Of a stretch of 64,000 nt of DNA, positions 36,958 through 46,356 are shown one piece after another; the first letter of the stretch is position 1; every line of letters begins with the position of its first letter. The notes beneath the pieces were generated by a model that worked only from the letters and a program-made list of their open reading frames with translations, ran no database searches and was not told the origin of the DNA. The stretch is taken from the NCBI RefSeq assembly GCF_009362785.1, contig NZ_WHNQ01000007.1, positions 124,001 through 188,000 of the forward strand, read 5' to 3'. The DNA comes from Paraburkholderia atlantica (GTDB lineage Bacteria > Pseudomonadota > Gammaproteobacteria > Burkholderiales > Burkholderiaceae). Position numbers and translations under genes: made by a program.

Positions 36958-39024
36958 TCAACGCGACGCCTCCGCAATCCTCGCGGCCAGCCCCGAATCA
37001 CGCTGCGTCGGCGTCGCGATCGCCTGCGCGAGCACGGCCCGCGCGCCGATCACCTCGACGCGTTCGCGCGCCCGAGTAATCGCCGTGTACACGAGCTCAC
37101 GCGACAACACCCGGCTGAACGCCGACGGCAGCACCAGCACCGCGTGCTCGAACTCCGAACCTTGCGACTTGTGGACCGTCAGCGCGAACGCGGTGTCGTG
37201 CGGCGGCAGCGCGGCCGGCGACACCGCGCGCACGCCGCCGTCGCCGGTGCGGAAATACACGCGCAGCGCGCCGCCCGCGCCCGGCAGCGCAATGCCGATG
37301 TCGCCATTGAACAGCCCCAGCGCGTAGTCGTTGCGCGTCACCATCACCGGCCGTCCGGCAAACCACTGCGCGCCGACCGCGAGCGTGACGCCCGCGGCGC
37401 GGCGCACCTGAGCCGCCATCGCCGCATTGACCTGATCGACGCCGCGAGGACCGAGCCGCGTCGCACAGAGGATGCGAAAGCGGTTGAGCGCATCGAACAG
37501 CGGCAAGGGATCGGGCGTATCGCTGGCGAGCGTCGCGGCAAGTGCGTCGGCGTACGGCGCGAAGCCGGCGGCAAGTCGGGTGATGGTGCGTTCGGTCAGC
37601 GTCGTGTGCGCGTCCTCGTGCAGCGCCGCGGCACAGACCTCGGTCGGGTCGGTCCGCAGTACGTCGAGCGCCGCGCTCGGTGAGCCGTTGCGAATCGCAA
37701 CCGACAAACGGCCGATCGGCGACTCGAGGCCGAACCGGTAGTTGCGCTCGAGCCAGACGACGCAGTCCGCGAGCGCATCGCGATCGGGCTGCTCGTCACC
37801 CGCCGCTGTCGCGACACCGGCGAACAGATCGCCCGATGCGTCCGGCTCGAACGTTTGCAGCGCCTCGGGCGGCACAAAAAAATCATCCGACGGCGCTTCA
37901 TCGCCCTGACGCGACACGCGCGGCAAAGCCCGCGCGAGCCGCGCCTCGTCGATGTCGAGCGCCTGCGCGACCCGCCGCAATCCGCTCGCGCTCAGCGCCG
38001 GCCGGGCGCTGAGCTCGGCGAACACCGCGCCGGCTTCGACCGCGGCGAGCTGGTCCTTGTCACCGAGCATCACGAGCCGCGTCTGCGCTCCGATCGCGTC
38101 GAGCAGATGCGTGGCCATCGCGACGTCGATCATCGACGCCTCGTCGATCACGACCACGTCATACGGCAACGGATTATCGCGATGATGCCGGAAACGTCCG
38201 CCCGGCCCCGAGCCCAGCAAACGATGCAGCGTGTATGACGTCTGCGGCAAACGCTCGGCGAGTTCTGCCGGCAGCTCGCCCGCGCGCGCGAGCAACGCTT
38301 CCTGCATCCGTTGCGCCGCCTTGCCGGTCGGCGCCGCGAGCGCGATGCGCAGATCGGCGCGCGCATCGAGCAGACACGCGAGCACGCCGACCACGGTCGT
38401 GGTCTTGCCGGTGCCCGGACCGCCGCTGACGATCGTCAGCCGCCCCGACAGCGCCATCACGGCCGCGACGCGTTGCCAGTCGACTTCGTCGTCTCTCGGC
38501 GGACCGAAGTAACGCAGCAGGCGTTCGCGCAAAGCGGCGGGGGCGGTGTCGGCGTCGACATTCGCGGTGCTCCGGTCGGCCGTCGCCTTTGCGACCAGAG
38601 CGTGGGCCAGGCGCCGCTCGTAGTCGTAGTAGCGCGCGAGATAAAGACGCCCCTGCGCGTCGATCACGAGCGGCCGCAACGCCGCCGCGCCCGCTGCGTC
38701 CGCGGCGCCATCGCTTGCCATGCCGCTCGCGAGCAGCGCCGCGCGCACTTCGGCGCTCGATGCGTCGAAGCGGCGCGCGAGCGCCGCGAGCGGCACGCAC
38801 ACATGCCCTTCGGCGGTCGCGCGGCTCGCCGCGAACGCGCCGCGCGCGGCCCACTTCACTACCTCGGTCGATGCGCCTCCGCGCCGCGCCAGCATGCCGA
38901 TCCGACGCGCGAACCCTTCGGCCAGCGCGATGCTGAAATCGGCCGGCGCGGGCAGGTTGACGCCAATGTCTTCGAGCCCGAGCGGCGTGGCCGCGCGCTC
39001 GTCAAGCGTGCCCGGCGTGCTCAT
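36958..39024 (-). CDS. recD: Exodeoxyribonuclease V alpha subunit RecD
   Basis: A 688-residue SF1B helicase, the fast 5'-3' motor of RecBCD. An N-terminal domain (1-150) precedes Walker A TIVSGGPGTGKTTTVVG (about 198-214), Walker B YDVVVIDEASMIDVAM, ARTRLVMLGDKDQLAAVEAG-like motif III, and the C-terminal UvrD-like motifs (FALTVHKSQGSEFEHAVLVLP, ELVYTAITRARERVEV). Its first four bases overlap the recB stop, so it is translationally coupled as the last gene of recC-recB-recD. Confidence 0.95.
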   Translation of the reverse strand: MSTPGTLDERAATPLGLEDIGVNLPAPADFSIALAEGFARRIGMLARRGGASTEVVKWAARGAFAASRATAEGHVCVPLAALARRFDASSAEVRAALLASGMASDGAADAAGAAALRPLVIDAQGRLYLARYYDYERRLAHALVAKATADRSTANVDADTAPAALRERLLRYFGPPRDDEVDWQRVAAVMALSGRLTIVSGGPGTGKTTTVVGVLACLLDARADLRIALAAPTGKAAQRMQEALLARAGELPAELAERLPQTSYTLHRLLGSGPGGRFRHHRDNPLPYDVVVIDEASMIDVAMATHLLDAIGAQTRLVMLGDKDQLAAVEAGAVFAELSARPALSASGLRRVAQALDIDEARLARALPRVSRQGDEAPSDDFFVPPEALQTFEPDASGDLFAGVATAAGDEQPDRDALADCVVWLERNYRFGLESPIGRLSVAIRNGSPSAALDVLRTDPTEVCAAALHEDAHTTLTERTITRLAAGFAPYADALAATLASDTPDPLPLFDALNRFRILCATRLGPRGVDQVNAAMAAQVRRAAGVTLAVGAQWFAGRPVMVTRNDYALGLFNGDIGIALPGAGGALRVYFRTGDGGVRAVSPAALPPHDTAFALTVHKSQGSEFEHAVLVLPSAFSRVLSRELVYTAITRARERVEVIGARAVLAQAIATPTQRDSGLAARIAEASR

Positions 39025-42000
39025 GCGCCACCTCCGATCATCGCCGCGTCGAGCAGCGCCACCAGTTCGAACGGCGCGCGCCGTCTATGCACGCCGGCGG
39101 CGCCGTCGACATCGCGCCAATCCGGCCGCACGCCGCGCACGAACAGATACAGATAGCCGCCGATATGCGTGTCGTACGCGTAATCGCGCACGCGCGTCTT
39201 CAGATAGCGATGCAACGCGACCGTATAAAGCAGCGCCTGCAGGTGATATGCGTGACTCGCCATCGCTGCTTCGAGCGGCGCGGCCGCGTAGTCGGCGGCG
39301 GTGTCGCCGAGATGGTTCGATTTCCAGTCGACGATCCAGAAGCGGCCGTCGTGCTCGACGATCATGTCGATAAACCCTTTGACGTACCCGCGCAGCACGC
39401 CGGGCTCGAGCGCGACGTCGGGGTAGCCGTATTCGATCAGCAGTTCGCGCAGCGCCGGAAAATCCAGCGACGGCGCCGCGAACAGAAACTCGAGTTCGTT
39501 CAGGCGCCGACGCGGATCGAGCCGCGCGAGCGTCATGCCCGGCACCAGTTCGGTCGAGACCACGTCGGCGATCAGCCGATGCATCATCGCGGGCAAGCGC
39601 GCGGCCAGCTCGGGCGCGGCCGGCGCCGGTCGCTCGCGCAGCGCGCCGCGGATCGCGTCGGGCCAGCTGCGCGCGTCGCTGAAATCGGCGAGCTCGAACA
39701 TCCGATGCAGGCAATCGCCAGCCGCCGCACCGCGCGGGAACGCGAGGATGTCGTCGTCGGCATGCGCCGGGGCGTTGGTCGCGGCGACCGGCACGAGCAA
39801 CGGCGCGGACCGTAGCGCATCGGCGATCTCATCGTGATCGGGCCGCAAGTCTTCCTGCGGCGCGTGCGCGTGCGCATCCGCGCTCCTGCTGCCGGCCGCG
39901 ATCAGGCCGCTGAAACTCGCCATGCGCCACTGATCGCGCAACGCCCGCCGATTCGCGCGCGCGCGCAGATGCGCGCCGTGATCCTGCAGACTTTCGAGCG
40001 GCACGCGCCGCGTCACTTCGGGCAGCGCCCGCAACGTGACCGGTCCGCCCGCGAGCGCATGCCAGCTCGCCGCGAGCGCGGCTTCGTCGGGCGGCTCGGC
40101 GAGCCATGCGTCGAACGTGTGTCCACTGCCGCCGACGAGCCAGTTCAGCACGCTGCGGCGCGACTCCTTGGTCGAGCGCGACGACAGATAGGTGCCCGCG
40201 ACCAGGTAGCAGCGATACACCGCGCGCGTGAGCGCCACATAGACGAGCCGCGCGCGTTCCGCCGCCTGCTCGCGCACCGCGTAGCGCGACGCGCGCTCGG
40301 CTTCCTGTTCGTCGCAACCGTAGTGCAGCACCGCGTCGCCGCTGTCGTCGTGGTACTCGCGCGCATCGGGCAAGCCCGATGACGGCGGCTCGCGCAAGCC
40401 CCCATCGTTCAGGAACGGACAGAACACGACCGCGTATTCGAGTCCCTTCGATTTATGGACCGTGACGATCTGCACCAGATTGCGATCCGACTCGAGCCGC
40501 AGTTGCGCCTCTTCCCCGCCGCCGTGCTCGCGCTGCGCGGCGAGCCAGCGCAGGGTCGGCGCGATGCCGGGCTGGGTGGCCGCGCGCGCCTGTACGAGCT
40601 CGGCGAGATGATTCACGTTGGTCAGCCGGCGCTCGCCATCGACACCCGCGACGAGCCGCTGCGCGACGCGCAGCTCGCGCATCAGCGTGCGCCACATCAC
40701 GGCGAAGCCGCGTTCGTGCCACAGCATCCGGTAGCGTGAAAAACGTTCGACCCAGCCCATCGCGTCGGCGGGATCGGGTGCGGACGTTGAATCAGCCACG
40801 CCTCCGGTTTGGGCCGCTGGCGCATCGGCGACCTGCGTAAGGCGCCACAGCGCGGCAGCATCGAGCCCGAGCCAGTCGGTGGCGAGCGCGGCGCGTAGAC
40901 GGCGCAGATCGCCGGGCGTATCGATGGCGGCCAGCACACGCTCGATCTGCTCGGCGTCAAGCGTCGCGAACACCGACGCCTGCGCAAGCTCCACACTGCC
41001 GACGCCCCACGCCGCGAGCACGCGTTTGACTAGGCTGCCCTGCTTGTGCGTCTGCACGAGCACTGCGATATCGCCCGGCGCGAGCGGCTTGTCGCCGATC
41101 GTCACCACGCCTTCACGCGCCCCTCGCAACAGCCGCACGATCTCGGCCGCGCACGCTTCGCTCGCCGCGCGCTGCGCGTCGCGTTTGCTCAGCGCGGTCT
41201 CGCCGCGCGGCAACGTCCAGATGCGGAAATCGCCGCCGCTCGCGTCGGGATCGGCGAACGGGGGGCGCCGCCGTTCGCCCGCACGCACTGGCTGATAGTC
41301 GAGCCCGTCGAGCACGAACGCCTGCGGGTTCGCCTCGAAGATCCGGTTGCACGCATCGACGATCGGTGCGGTCGAGCGTTGGTTGACCGCGAGCGTGTAG
41401 CACGCGGACGCCGACTCGCGCGCCGCAAGGTACGTATGCAGGTCCGCCGCACGGAAACTGTAGATCGCCTGCTTCGGATCACCGACGAGGAACAGCGGCC
41501 CAGCCGGCGCGAAGATGCGGCTGAAGATTGCGAATTGCAGCGGATCGGTGTCCTGGAACTCGTCGATCAGCGCGGCCGGATAGCGGCTGCGCAATGCATC
41601 GGCGAGCCATGGATGCGCGGCCAGCGCGCGATACAGATTCGCGAGCAGATCGTCGAACGACACGACGCGGCGCGTGCGCTTGCGCGTCACCAGCTCGGCC
41701 GGCGCGAAGTCGAGCCACGTCTGCACGAGCCCGAGCCAGCGCGCGCGCTGCGCGGCCTCGGCAGCGACCACGGCCGCGGCCAACGCGTCGGCGTGCTCGA
41801 AGAACGGATGCGCGGGCGGCTCGAACTTGGCCTTGGTCGCCTTCTTCAACGCCGACGCCGTCAGCTTCAACGCGGCGCGCGGCGGCGGCGCATGGCAGTC
41901 GCCCCGCGCGAAGTAGTCGGTCCACGCGGCGATCGCGGCGCTGACGTGATCGGGCTTGTGTGTGGTCTTGCTCAGGCGCTCCTGCGCTTCGGCGAGCAGC

Positions 42001-42752
42001 GCGACGATCGCGTCGCGCTCGGCCTGCCAGATCGCGCACGCGACATCGAAGCCGGCCTGCGAATCGGTGCCGGCGCCGTCCGCCTGAACGCTGCCCCAGC
42101 GCAATTGCGCGAGCGGCTTTTTCAGGCGTCGCGCCAACTGCTCGTCGAGCGACGCCGGACCGGCGCGCCTCGCCACCAGCCACGCGGCGAACGCCGGATG
42201 CGCATGCGCGACCGGCTCGACCTGCTCGCGCCAGAAATCGGCGGCGAGTTCGAAGCGCAGCGCCGCGTCGTCGGCTTCCATCTCGAATGCGAACGGCATC
42301 GCGGCGGCGAACGGCGCTTCCTGCAACGCGCGCTGACAGAACGCGTGGATCGTGTGGATCGCGGCCTGATCGAAGGTGCGCAGCGCACGGCGCACGACCT
42401 TCAGCGCCGCCTCGCGCTCGATACCGTTCTCAGGCGCGAGCGTCGTTTCGAACAGCCGGCGGATGAACGGATCGCCGCCGTCGTCGTCCATCTCGATCGC
42501 GCGATGCAACTCCGCGAGACGGCCGCGAATGCGTTCGTGCAACTCCGCGGTCGCGGCCTTCGTGAACGTGACCACCAGAATCTGATCCGCGTTCAGGTTC
42601 TTTTCGAGCAGCAGCCGCACGTACAGCGCGCAGATATTCCACGTCTTGCCGGTGCCCGCCGACGCTTCGATCTGGTTCACGCCGTCGAGCGGACACGCGA
42701 ACACGTCGAGCTCGTCGGCGACGAGGTGTTGATGGCGCAGCGCTTCGCTCAT
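39021..42752 (-). CDS. recB: Exodeoxyribonuclease V beta subunit RecB
   Basis: A 1243-residue SF1A helicase-nuclease. Walker A is QIEASAGTGKTWNICALY near the N-terminus; other UvrD motifs are QILVVTFTKAATAELHERIR, AALIDEFQDTDPLQFAIF, LVGDPKQAIYSFRAAD, VTVHKSKGLEYAVVFCPFL and RLVYVALTRAVYRCYL. The C-terminal nuclease domain keeps GFIDMI and WIVDWKSNHLG, the metal-binding Asp-Asp-Lys core. The start at 42752 overlaps the recC stop as ATGA; a longer in-frame reading inside recC is rejected. Repairs double-strand breaks with RecC and RecD and degrades linear DNA. Confidence 0.95.
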   Translation of the reverse strand: MSEALRHQHLVADELDVFACPLDGVNQIEASAGTGKTWNICALYVRLLLEKNLNADQILVVTFTKAATAELHERIRGRLAELHRAIEMDDDGGDPFIRRLFETTLAPENGIEREAALKVVRRALRTFDQAAIHTIHAFCQRALQEAPFAAAMPFAFEMEADDAALRFELAADFWREQVEPVAHAHPAFAAWLVARRAGPASLDEQLARRLKKPLAQLRWGSVQADGAGTDSQAGFDVACAIWQAERDAIVALLAEAQERLSKTTHKPDHVSAAIAAWTDYFARGDCHAPPPRAALKLTASALKKATKAKFEPPAHPFFEHADALAAAVVAAEAAQRARWLGLVQTWLDFAPAELVTRKRTRRVVSFDDLLANLYRALAAHPWLADALRSRYPAALIDEFQDTDPLQFAIFSRIFAPAGPLFLVGDPKQAIYSFRAADLHTYLAARESASACYTLAVNQRSTAPIVDACNRIFEANPQAFVLDGLDYQPVRAGERRRPPFADPDASGGDFRIWTLPRGETALSKRDAQRAASEACAAEIVRLLRGAREGVVTIGDKPLAPGDIAVLVQTHKQGSLVKRVLAAWGVGSVELAQASVFATLDAEQIERVLAAIDTPGDLRRLRAALATDWLGLDAAALWRLTQVADAPAAQTGGVADSTSAPDPADAMGWVERFSRYRMLWHERGFAVMWRTLMRELRVAQRLVAGVDGERRLTNVNHLAELVQARAATQPGIAPTLRWLAAQREHGGGEEAQLRLESDRNLVQIVTVHKSKGLEYAVVFCPFLNDGGLREPPSSGLPDAREYHDDSGDAVLHYGCDEQEAERASRYAVREQAAERARLVYVALTRAVYRCYLVAGTYLSSRSTKESRRSVLNWLVGGSGHTFDAWLAEPPDEAALAASWHALAGGPVTLRALPEVTRRVPLESLQDHGAHLRARANRRALRDQWRMASFSGLIAAGSRSADAHAHAPQEDLRPDHDEIADALRSAPLLVPVAATNAPAHADDDILAFPRGAAAGDCLHRMFELADFSDARSWPDAIRGALRERPAPAAPELAARLPAMMHRLIADVVSTELVPGMTLARLDPRRRLNELEFLFAAPSLDFPALRELLIEYGYPDVALEPGVLRGYVKGFIDMIVEHDGRFWIVDWKSNHLGDTAADYAAAPLEAAMASHAYHLQALLYTVALHRYLKTRVRDYAYDTHIGGYLYLFVRGVRPDWRDVDGAAGVHRRRAPFELVALLDAAMIGGGA

Positions 42753-45700
42753 GAGGCGCTCCGCACATGCTGGATCAGTGGCTTGAAGACGATCGCGGCG
42801 AGGCTGCCGAACGGTTCGTCGAGCGTGAGTGCGGTGCCGCGCAGCGCGATGCGCAACGCGGGATCGTCGGATTCGCCGCGCACGCGGTCGTTGATCCACA
42901 CGCCTTGCGCCACCGACTCGCTTTCGCTGACTCTCGCCCATGCGCTCTTCGGGAAGAAGCGCAATGGCAGCCGGCGGCCGGCCTTGAAGAGCGCGGCCAA
43001 CGGCGCGAGTTCGTCGAGCGGCGCCGCGACCGGTGCGAGCTCGAAGCTCTCGCCGCTGCCGTGCCACACGGTGCGGCGCGGACCGTCCGGCTGCGCCGCG
43101 CAATAGACCAGATGCGCGAGCCACGCTGATAGATAATCGCGCGCGCTGGCTTTGGCATAACGAAAGATCACTTGTCCCGTTCCAGTCAGCAGGTTCAACG
43201 TGCCGCGCAATTGCAGCGGCGTTTCGGCGGACTGGCGCAGCAGCGCGTCGTAGTCGCCGAACAGGGAATCGGCGCTATCGGTGCCATCGCCGCCCTGCGG
43301 CCAGCGCGGCCTGATGTCGAGCACGAACGGCAAGCGCTCGACACCGGCCGCCACCTCGCGCCGCACGCTTTGCGCCAACTGCCGCAGCGCGGACAGCTCG
43401 CGCGCGCGCCACACCGCGCCGGTCGCGCCGCCCGGCAACTCGGGGCTCGCCTCGGCGACGCGCTGCACGCGGCCGTACATCACGTCGTCTGCGGTGTCGG
43501 TATCGAGCAGCACCGGCAGCAGGCGCTCGGCGAGCGCATCGCGGCCCGCATAGTCGAGATCGAACGGCTCGGTATCGAGCAACTCGCCCTGCGCATCCGA
43601 CAACGCGATGCCGAGCCGGTCGCGCAACAGCGCGCGCGCCGGATGACGCCAAAAACGCACGAAGTCGTCGAACTGCACCTCGCGCATGTCTTCCGGCGGC
43701 AGCGGTTGATCGAAGAACGGCGCGGCGTCGGCGTGCTGCGGTTCGGCGAGCAACGTGGCCAACTCGGCACGATCGGCGTCGTAGGTGAACAGGTCAGGCT
43801 TCGCCGCAAAGTAGTCCGACGCGAACGCCTGCAACGGATGCTCGACGATGAACTCGCGCCGCGCGCGGTCGACCTCGGCCGGACTCGCGTCCTCGCCCGC
43901 CGACACCTGCGCGAGATGATCGAGCAGTTCGTCGACGAGCGCGGCCGGCGGCAGCGGCGCGTTATCGCGAATGCTGCGGCCCGTGTAAGCGATGAAGAGC
44001 CGCTCGCGCGCGGCGAGCAGCAGATCGAGGAACAGATTGCGCTCGTCGTCGCGGCGCTGCCGGTCGCCGGCCTTGCCGAACGCGGCCATCAGATCGAATT
44101 CGTCGGCACGCGCGAGCGACGGCAGCACGCCGTCGTCCATGCCGAGCAGGCAGACCACACGGAACGGCAAGCCGCGCAAACTCGTCAGCGAAGAAAACGT
44201 CACGCTGCCCCACGGCACGCCGCCGCGCGCGGGGTCGTCGAGCGCTTCGGTGAGCGCGGTACGCACCACCGAGGCCGGCAGCAGCACATCATGCGCGCCG
44301 GCCTGCATCGAGGCGCTCATCGCATCGAGCGCGTCGCGCACGGCCGCGAGCGAATCGGCGAACTCGACGCCGCCGTCGAAGCACTGCCCGAGCGTTTCGA
44401 GCAACAGTTGCGACCAGTCGGCCGGCGTGCGCTCGCTCGCGCAACTCGCCGCGAAGCTGTCGATATCGTCGACGAAGCGCGACAGACGGCCGAGCAATTC
44501 AGCATCCGAACCGCCCGCGCCTTCGACCGGCAGCCACGCATCGACCGGCTCGCCGCCGGCCGGCATCGCATAGCCGAGGTACAGGCGCGTCAGCGCATCG
44601 GCGAACGTATGACGCGCGACCGGCACGTGCTCGCCGACCGGTTCGAGCGGCGCGAGCCCGCGCCGCGCGCCGGCGGCCGCGAGCCATTCCTGCGCGGCTT
44701 CGAGCGAATTCGCGTCGATGCCGTAACGCACCGCGACCGCATCGACGCGCAGCCATTCGATCAGATCCGGCGCGCCGACGCTGCGCTCGGGCAGCGCGAG
44801 CCAGTCGAGCAACAGACGCGCGACCGGATTGGCCTGCGACGGCGGCAAGCCGGTGATCCGGTACGGAATGCGGCGGGTGTCGCCGGCGGGCGTGGTGCCG
44901 AACACCGCATCGATCAGCGGACCGGCCGCCGCGAGATCGGACACCGCGACCAGCACGTCGGACGGCTGCAGATCGTCGAACTCGTCGAACCAGCCGAGCA
45001 GGCGATCGTGCAGCACTTCGAGCTGCCGGGACAGGCTATGGCAGACGTGTACCTCGATACCGCGCTCGACAGGCAACTCGTCGGCATCGGCTTCATTGCG
45101 CAGATCGAGGATGCCGTTCTGCACGGCGGCGAGCCAGCTCGGCTCGGGGTTCTCGGTGAACTCGCCGGTCTCGGCCGATGCCGCGCTTTCGGTCAGCTCG
45201 TGCAGCATATGCAGCTGCGCCTGAGTCTGCCGTCCCCATTCGGCGAGCAGCGGATGACCGACTTCCTGATAGTCGAGCTGCCCCGCCGCGTCGAGCGCCT
45301 GCACGCGCCCTTCGCTGACCACGTCGAACCAGAACTCGCGGCATGGGTTCATCACGTACAGACGCACGTCGATCCAGCGCGACAGCGCGCGCAACAACGC
45401 AATGTGCAGCGGCGGCATGGTGGGCAGCGCGAACACGCTGACCGCCTCGGGCCATTGCGCGTTCGAGATCGCCTCGAGATCGAGCGCAGCGATTTCATCG
45501 AGGAACCGATACGCGGGCGGCAGCGCGGCCGCGGATGTTTGCGCATGCCCCCCGGCTTGCGCGAGTTCGGCGAGCACCGCGCGCCACAGCGCCGCCTGCC
45601 AGCGCTCGTCTTCGCGCGCCGCATCGCTCGCGCCGGTCAGACGCGGACCGGTGTCGTCCGCCGCGCCGCTCGCGAAGATCGAGCCGCCCTTCTGCCATTG

Positions 45701-46141
45701 CAGCAGCCATTCGGGGCGATAGGTCAGATAGTGATCGAGCACGGTCGCGACGCGCCGCGCGAGTTCGTAGCGCATCGACGCGTCGGCCGCATCGAGATAG
45801 GTGCGCAGACGCGGCGACGCGTTCCATGGCAGCGCTTCGTCAGTGTCGTCGAGCAGCCGGTAGCAGCGCCACACGAGCCGGTCCGGCGCGAACGGCGAAT
45901 GCTTCGGCACCTCGATCACGCCGCCGATCTGCGCCCACAACCATTGCGCGAGATAACCAAAGTTCACGTTCGCGCAGATGCCCTGGCGCGCGGCGATATC
46001 GAGTTCGAGCCGCCGGCGCACGGCCGCGCTCGGCACGATCACGGGCCGCGCGGTCCATGGGTCGGACGGCGCTTGCGCGAGGTCGTCGAGCAGCGCGCCC
46101 ACCAGCGTTTCGTAGCGGTTCGAGTAGAAGAGCTGAAGCAT
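42749..46141 (-). CDS. recC: Exodeoxyribonuclease V gamma subunit RecC
   Basis: A 1130-residue RecC, the Chi-scanning subunit. It opens with MLQLFYSNRYETLVGAL, the usual RecC start, and contains PVIVPSAAVRRRLELDIA, GICANVNFGYLAQWLW, AAGPLIDAVFGT, RIPYRITGLPPSQANPVA, TFSSLTSLRGLPFRVVCLLGMDDGVLP and DERNLFLDLLLAARERLFIAYTG. As in the family, the helicase and nuclease residues are degenerate. The start at 46141 drops 34 atypical upstream residues. It is the first gene of the operon; the 215 bases upstream are shared with the divergent FUSC gene. Confidence 0.94.
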   Translation of the reverse strand: MLQLFYSNRYETLVGALLDDLAQAPSDPWTARPVIVPSAAVRRRLELDIAARQGICANVNFGYLAQWLWAQIGGVIEVPKHSPFAPDRLVWRCYRLLDDTDEALPWNASPRLRTYLDAADASMRYELARRVATVLDHYLTYRPEWLLQWQKGGSIFASGAADDTGPRLTGASDAAREDERWQAALWRAVLAELAQAGGHAQTSAAALPPAYRFLDEIAALDLEAISNAQWPEAVSVFALPTMPPLHIALLRALSRWIDVRLYVMNPCREFWFDVVSEGRVQALDAAGQLDYQEVGHPLLAEWGRQTQAQLHMLHELTESAASAETGEFTENPEPSWLAAVQNGILDLRNEADADELPVERGIEVHVCHSLSRQLEVLHDRLLGWFDEFDDLQPSDVLVAVSDLAAAGPLIDAVFGTTPAGDTRRIPYRITGLPPSQANPVARLLLDWLALPERSVGAPDLIEWLRVDAVAVRYGIDANSLEAAQEWLAAAGARRGLAPLEPVGEHVPVARHTFADALTRLYLGYAMPAGGEPVDAWLPVEGAGGSDAELLGRLSRFVDDIDSFAASCASERTPADWSQLLLETLGQCFDGGVEFADSLAAVRDALDAMSASMQAGAHDVLLPASVVRTALTEALDDPARGGVPWGSVTFSSLTSLRGLPFRVVCLLGMDDGVLPSLARADEFDLMAAFGKAGDRQRRDDERNLFLDLLLAARERLFIAYTGRSIRDNAPLPPAALVDELLDHLAQVSAGEDASPAEVDRARREFIVEHPLQAFASDYFAAKPDLFTYDADRAELATLLAEPQHADAAPFFDQPLPPEDMREVQFDDFVRFWRHPARALLRDRLGIALSDAQGELLDTEPFDLDYAGRDALAERLLPVLLDTDTADDVMYGRVQRVAEASPELPGGATGAVWRARELSALRQLAQSVRREVAAGVERLPFVLDIRPRWPQGGDGTDSADSLFGDYDALLRQSAETPLQLRGTLNLLTGTGQVIFRYAKASARDYLSAWLAHLVYCAAQPDGPRRTVWHGSGESFELAPVAAPLDELAPLAALFKAGRRLPLRFFPKSAWARVSESESVAQGVWINDRVRGESDDPALRIALRGTALTLDEPFGSLAAIVFKPLIQHVRSAS

Positions 46142-46356
46142 GGATTCCAGATCACATTTGGCACGCTGATGGCCCGCGAGCGATGCGCGCGAGCCACGGC
46201 GAACATTGAAGCGACAGCATAACAAACCGATCCCCCAGGGCATAACCTGGCCGAATGGACGAGGTCAGAACGCGCGCAAAATCAGTTAGACTCGACGGCA
46301 GTTTCGCGCTGTCTTTCCAACTGCGGTTTTTCTCGGTGAATGGATTCAGGTAGTCG

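Noticed and set aside
42753..43124. In-frame upstream extension of recB inside recC
   Set aside because: It is entirely within the recC coding region, Arg-rich and out of character; the ATGA overlap at 42749-42752 is the natural start.
43172..46222. A plus-strand open frame of about 1000 codons opposite recC, and similar long frames opposite recB, sucA, lpdA, typA and infB
   Set aside because: They are antisense shadows of real genes in GC-rich DNA: no ribosome binding sites, Arg/His/Val/Asp-heavy composition, and no recognisable domains.
46142..46243. In-frame upstream extension of recC by 34 residues
   Set aside because: The canonical RecC start MLQLFYSNRYE lies at 46141 and the extra residues have no family support.
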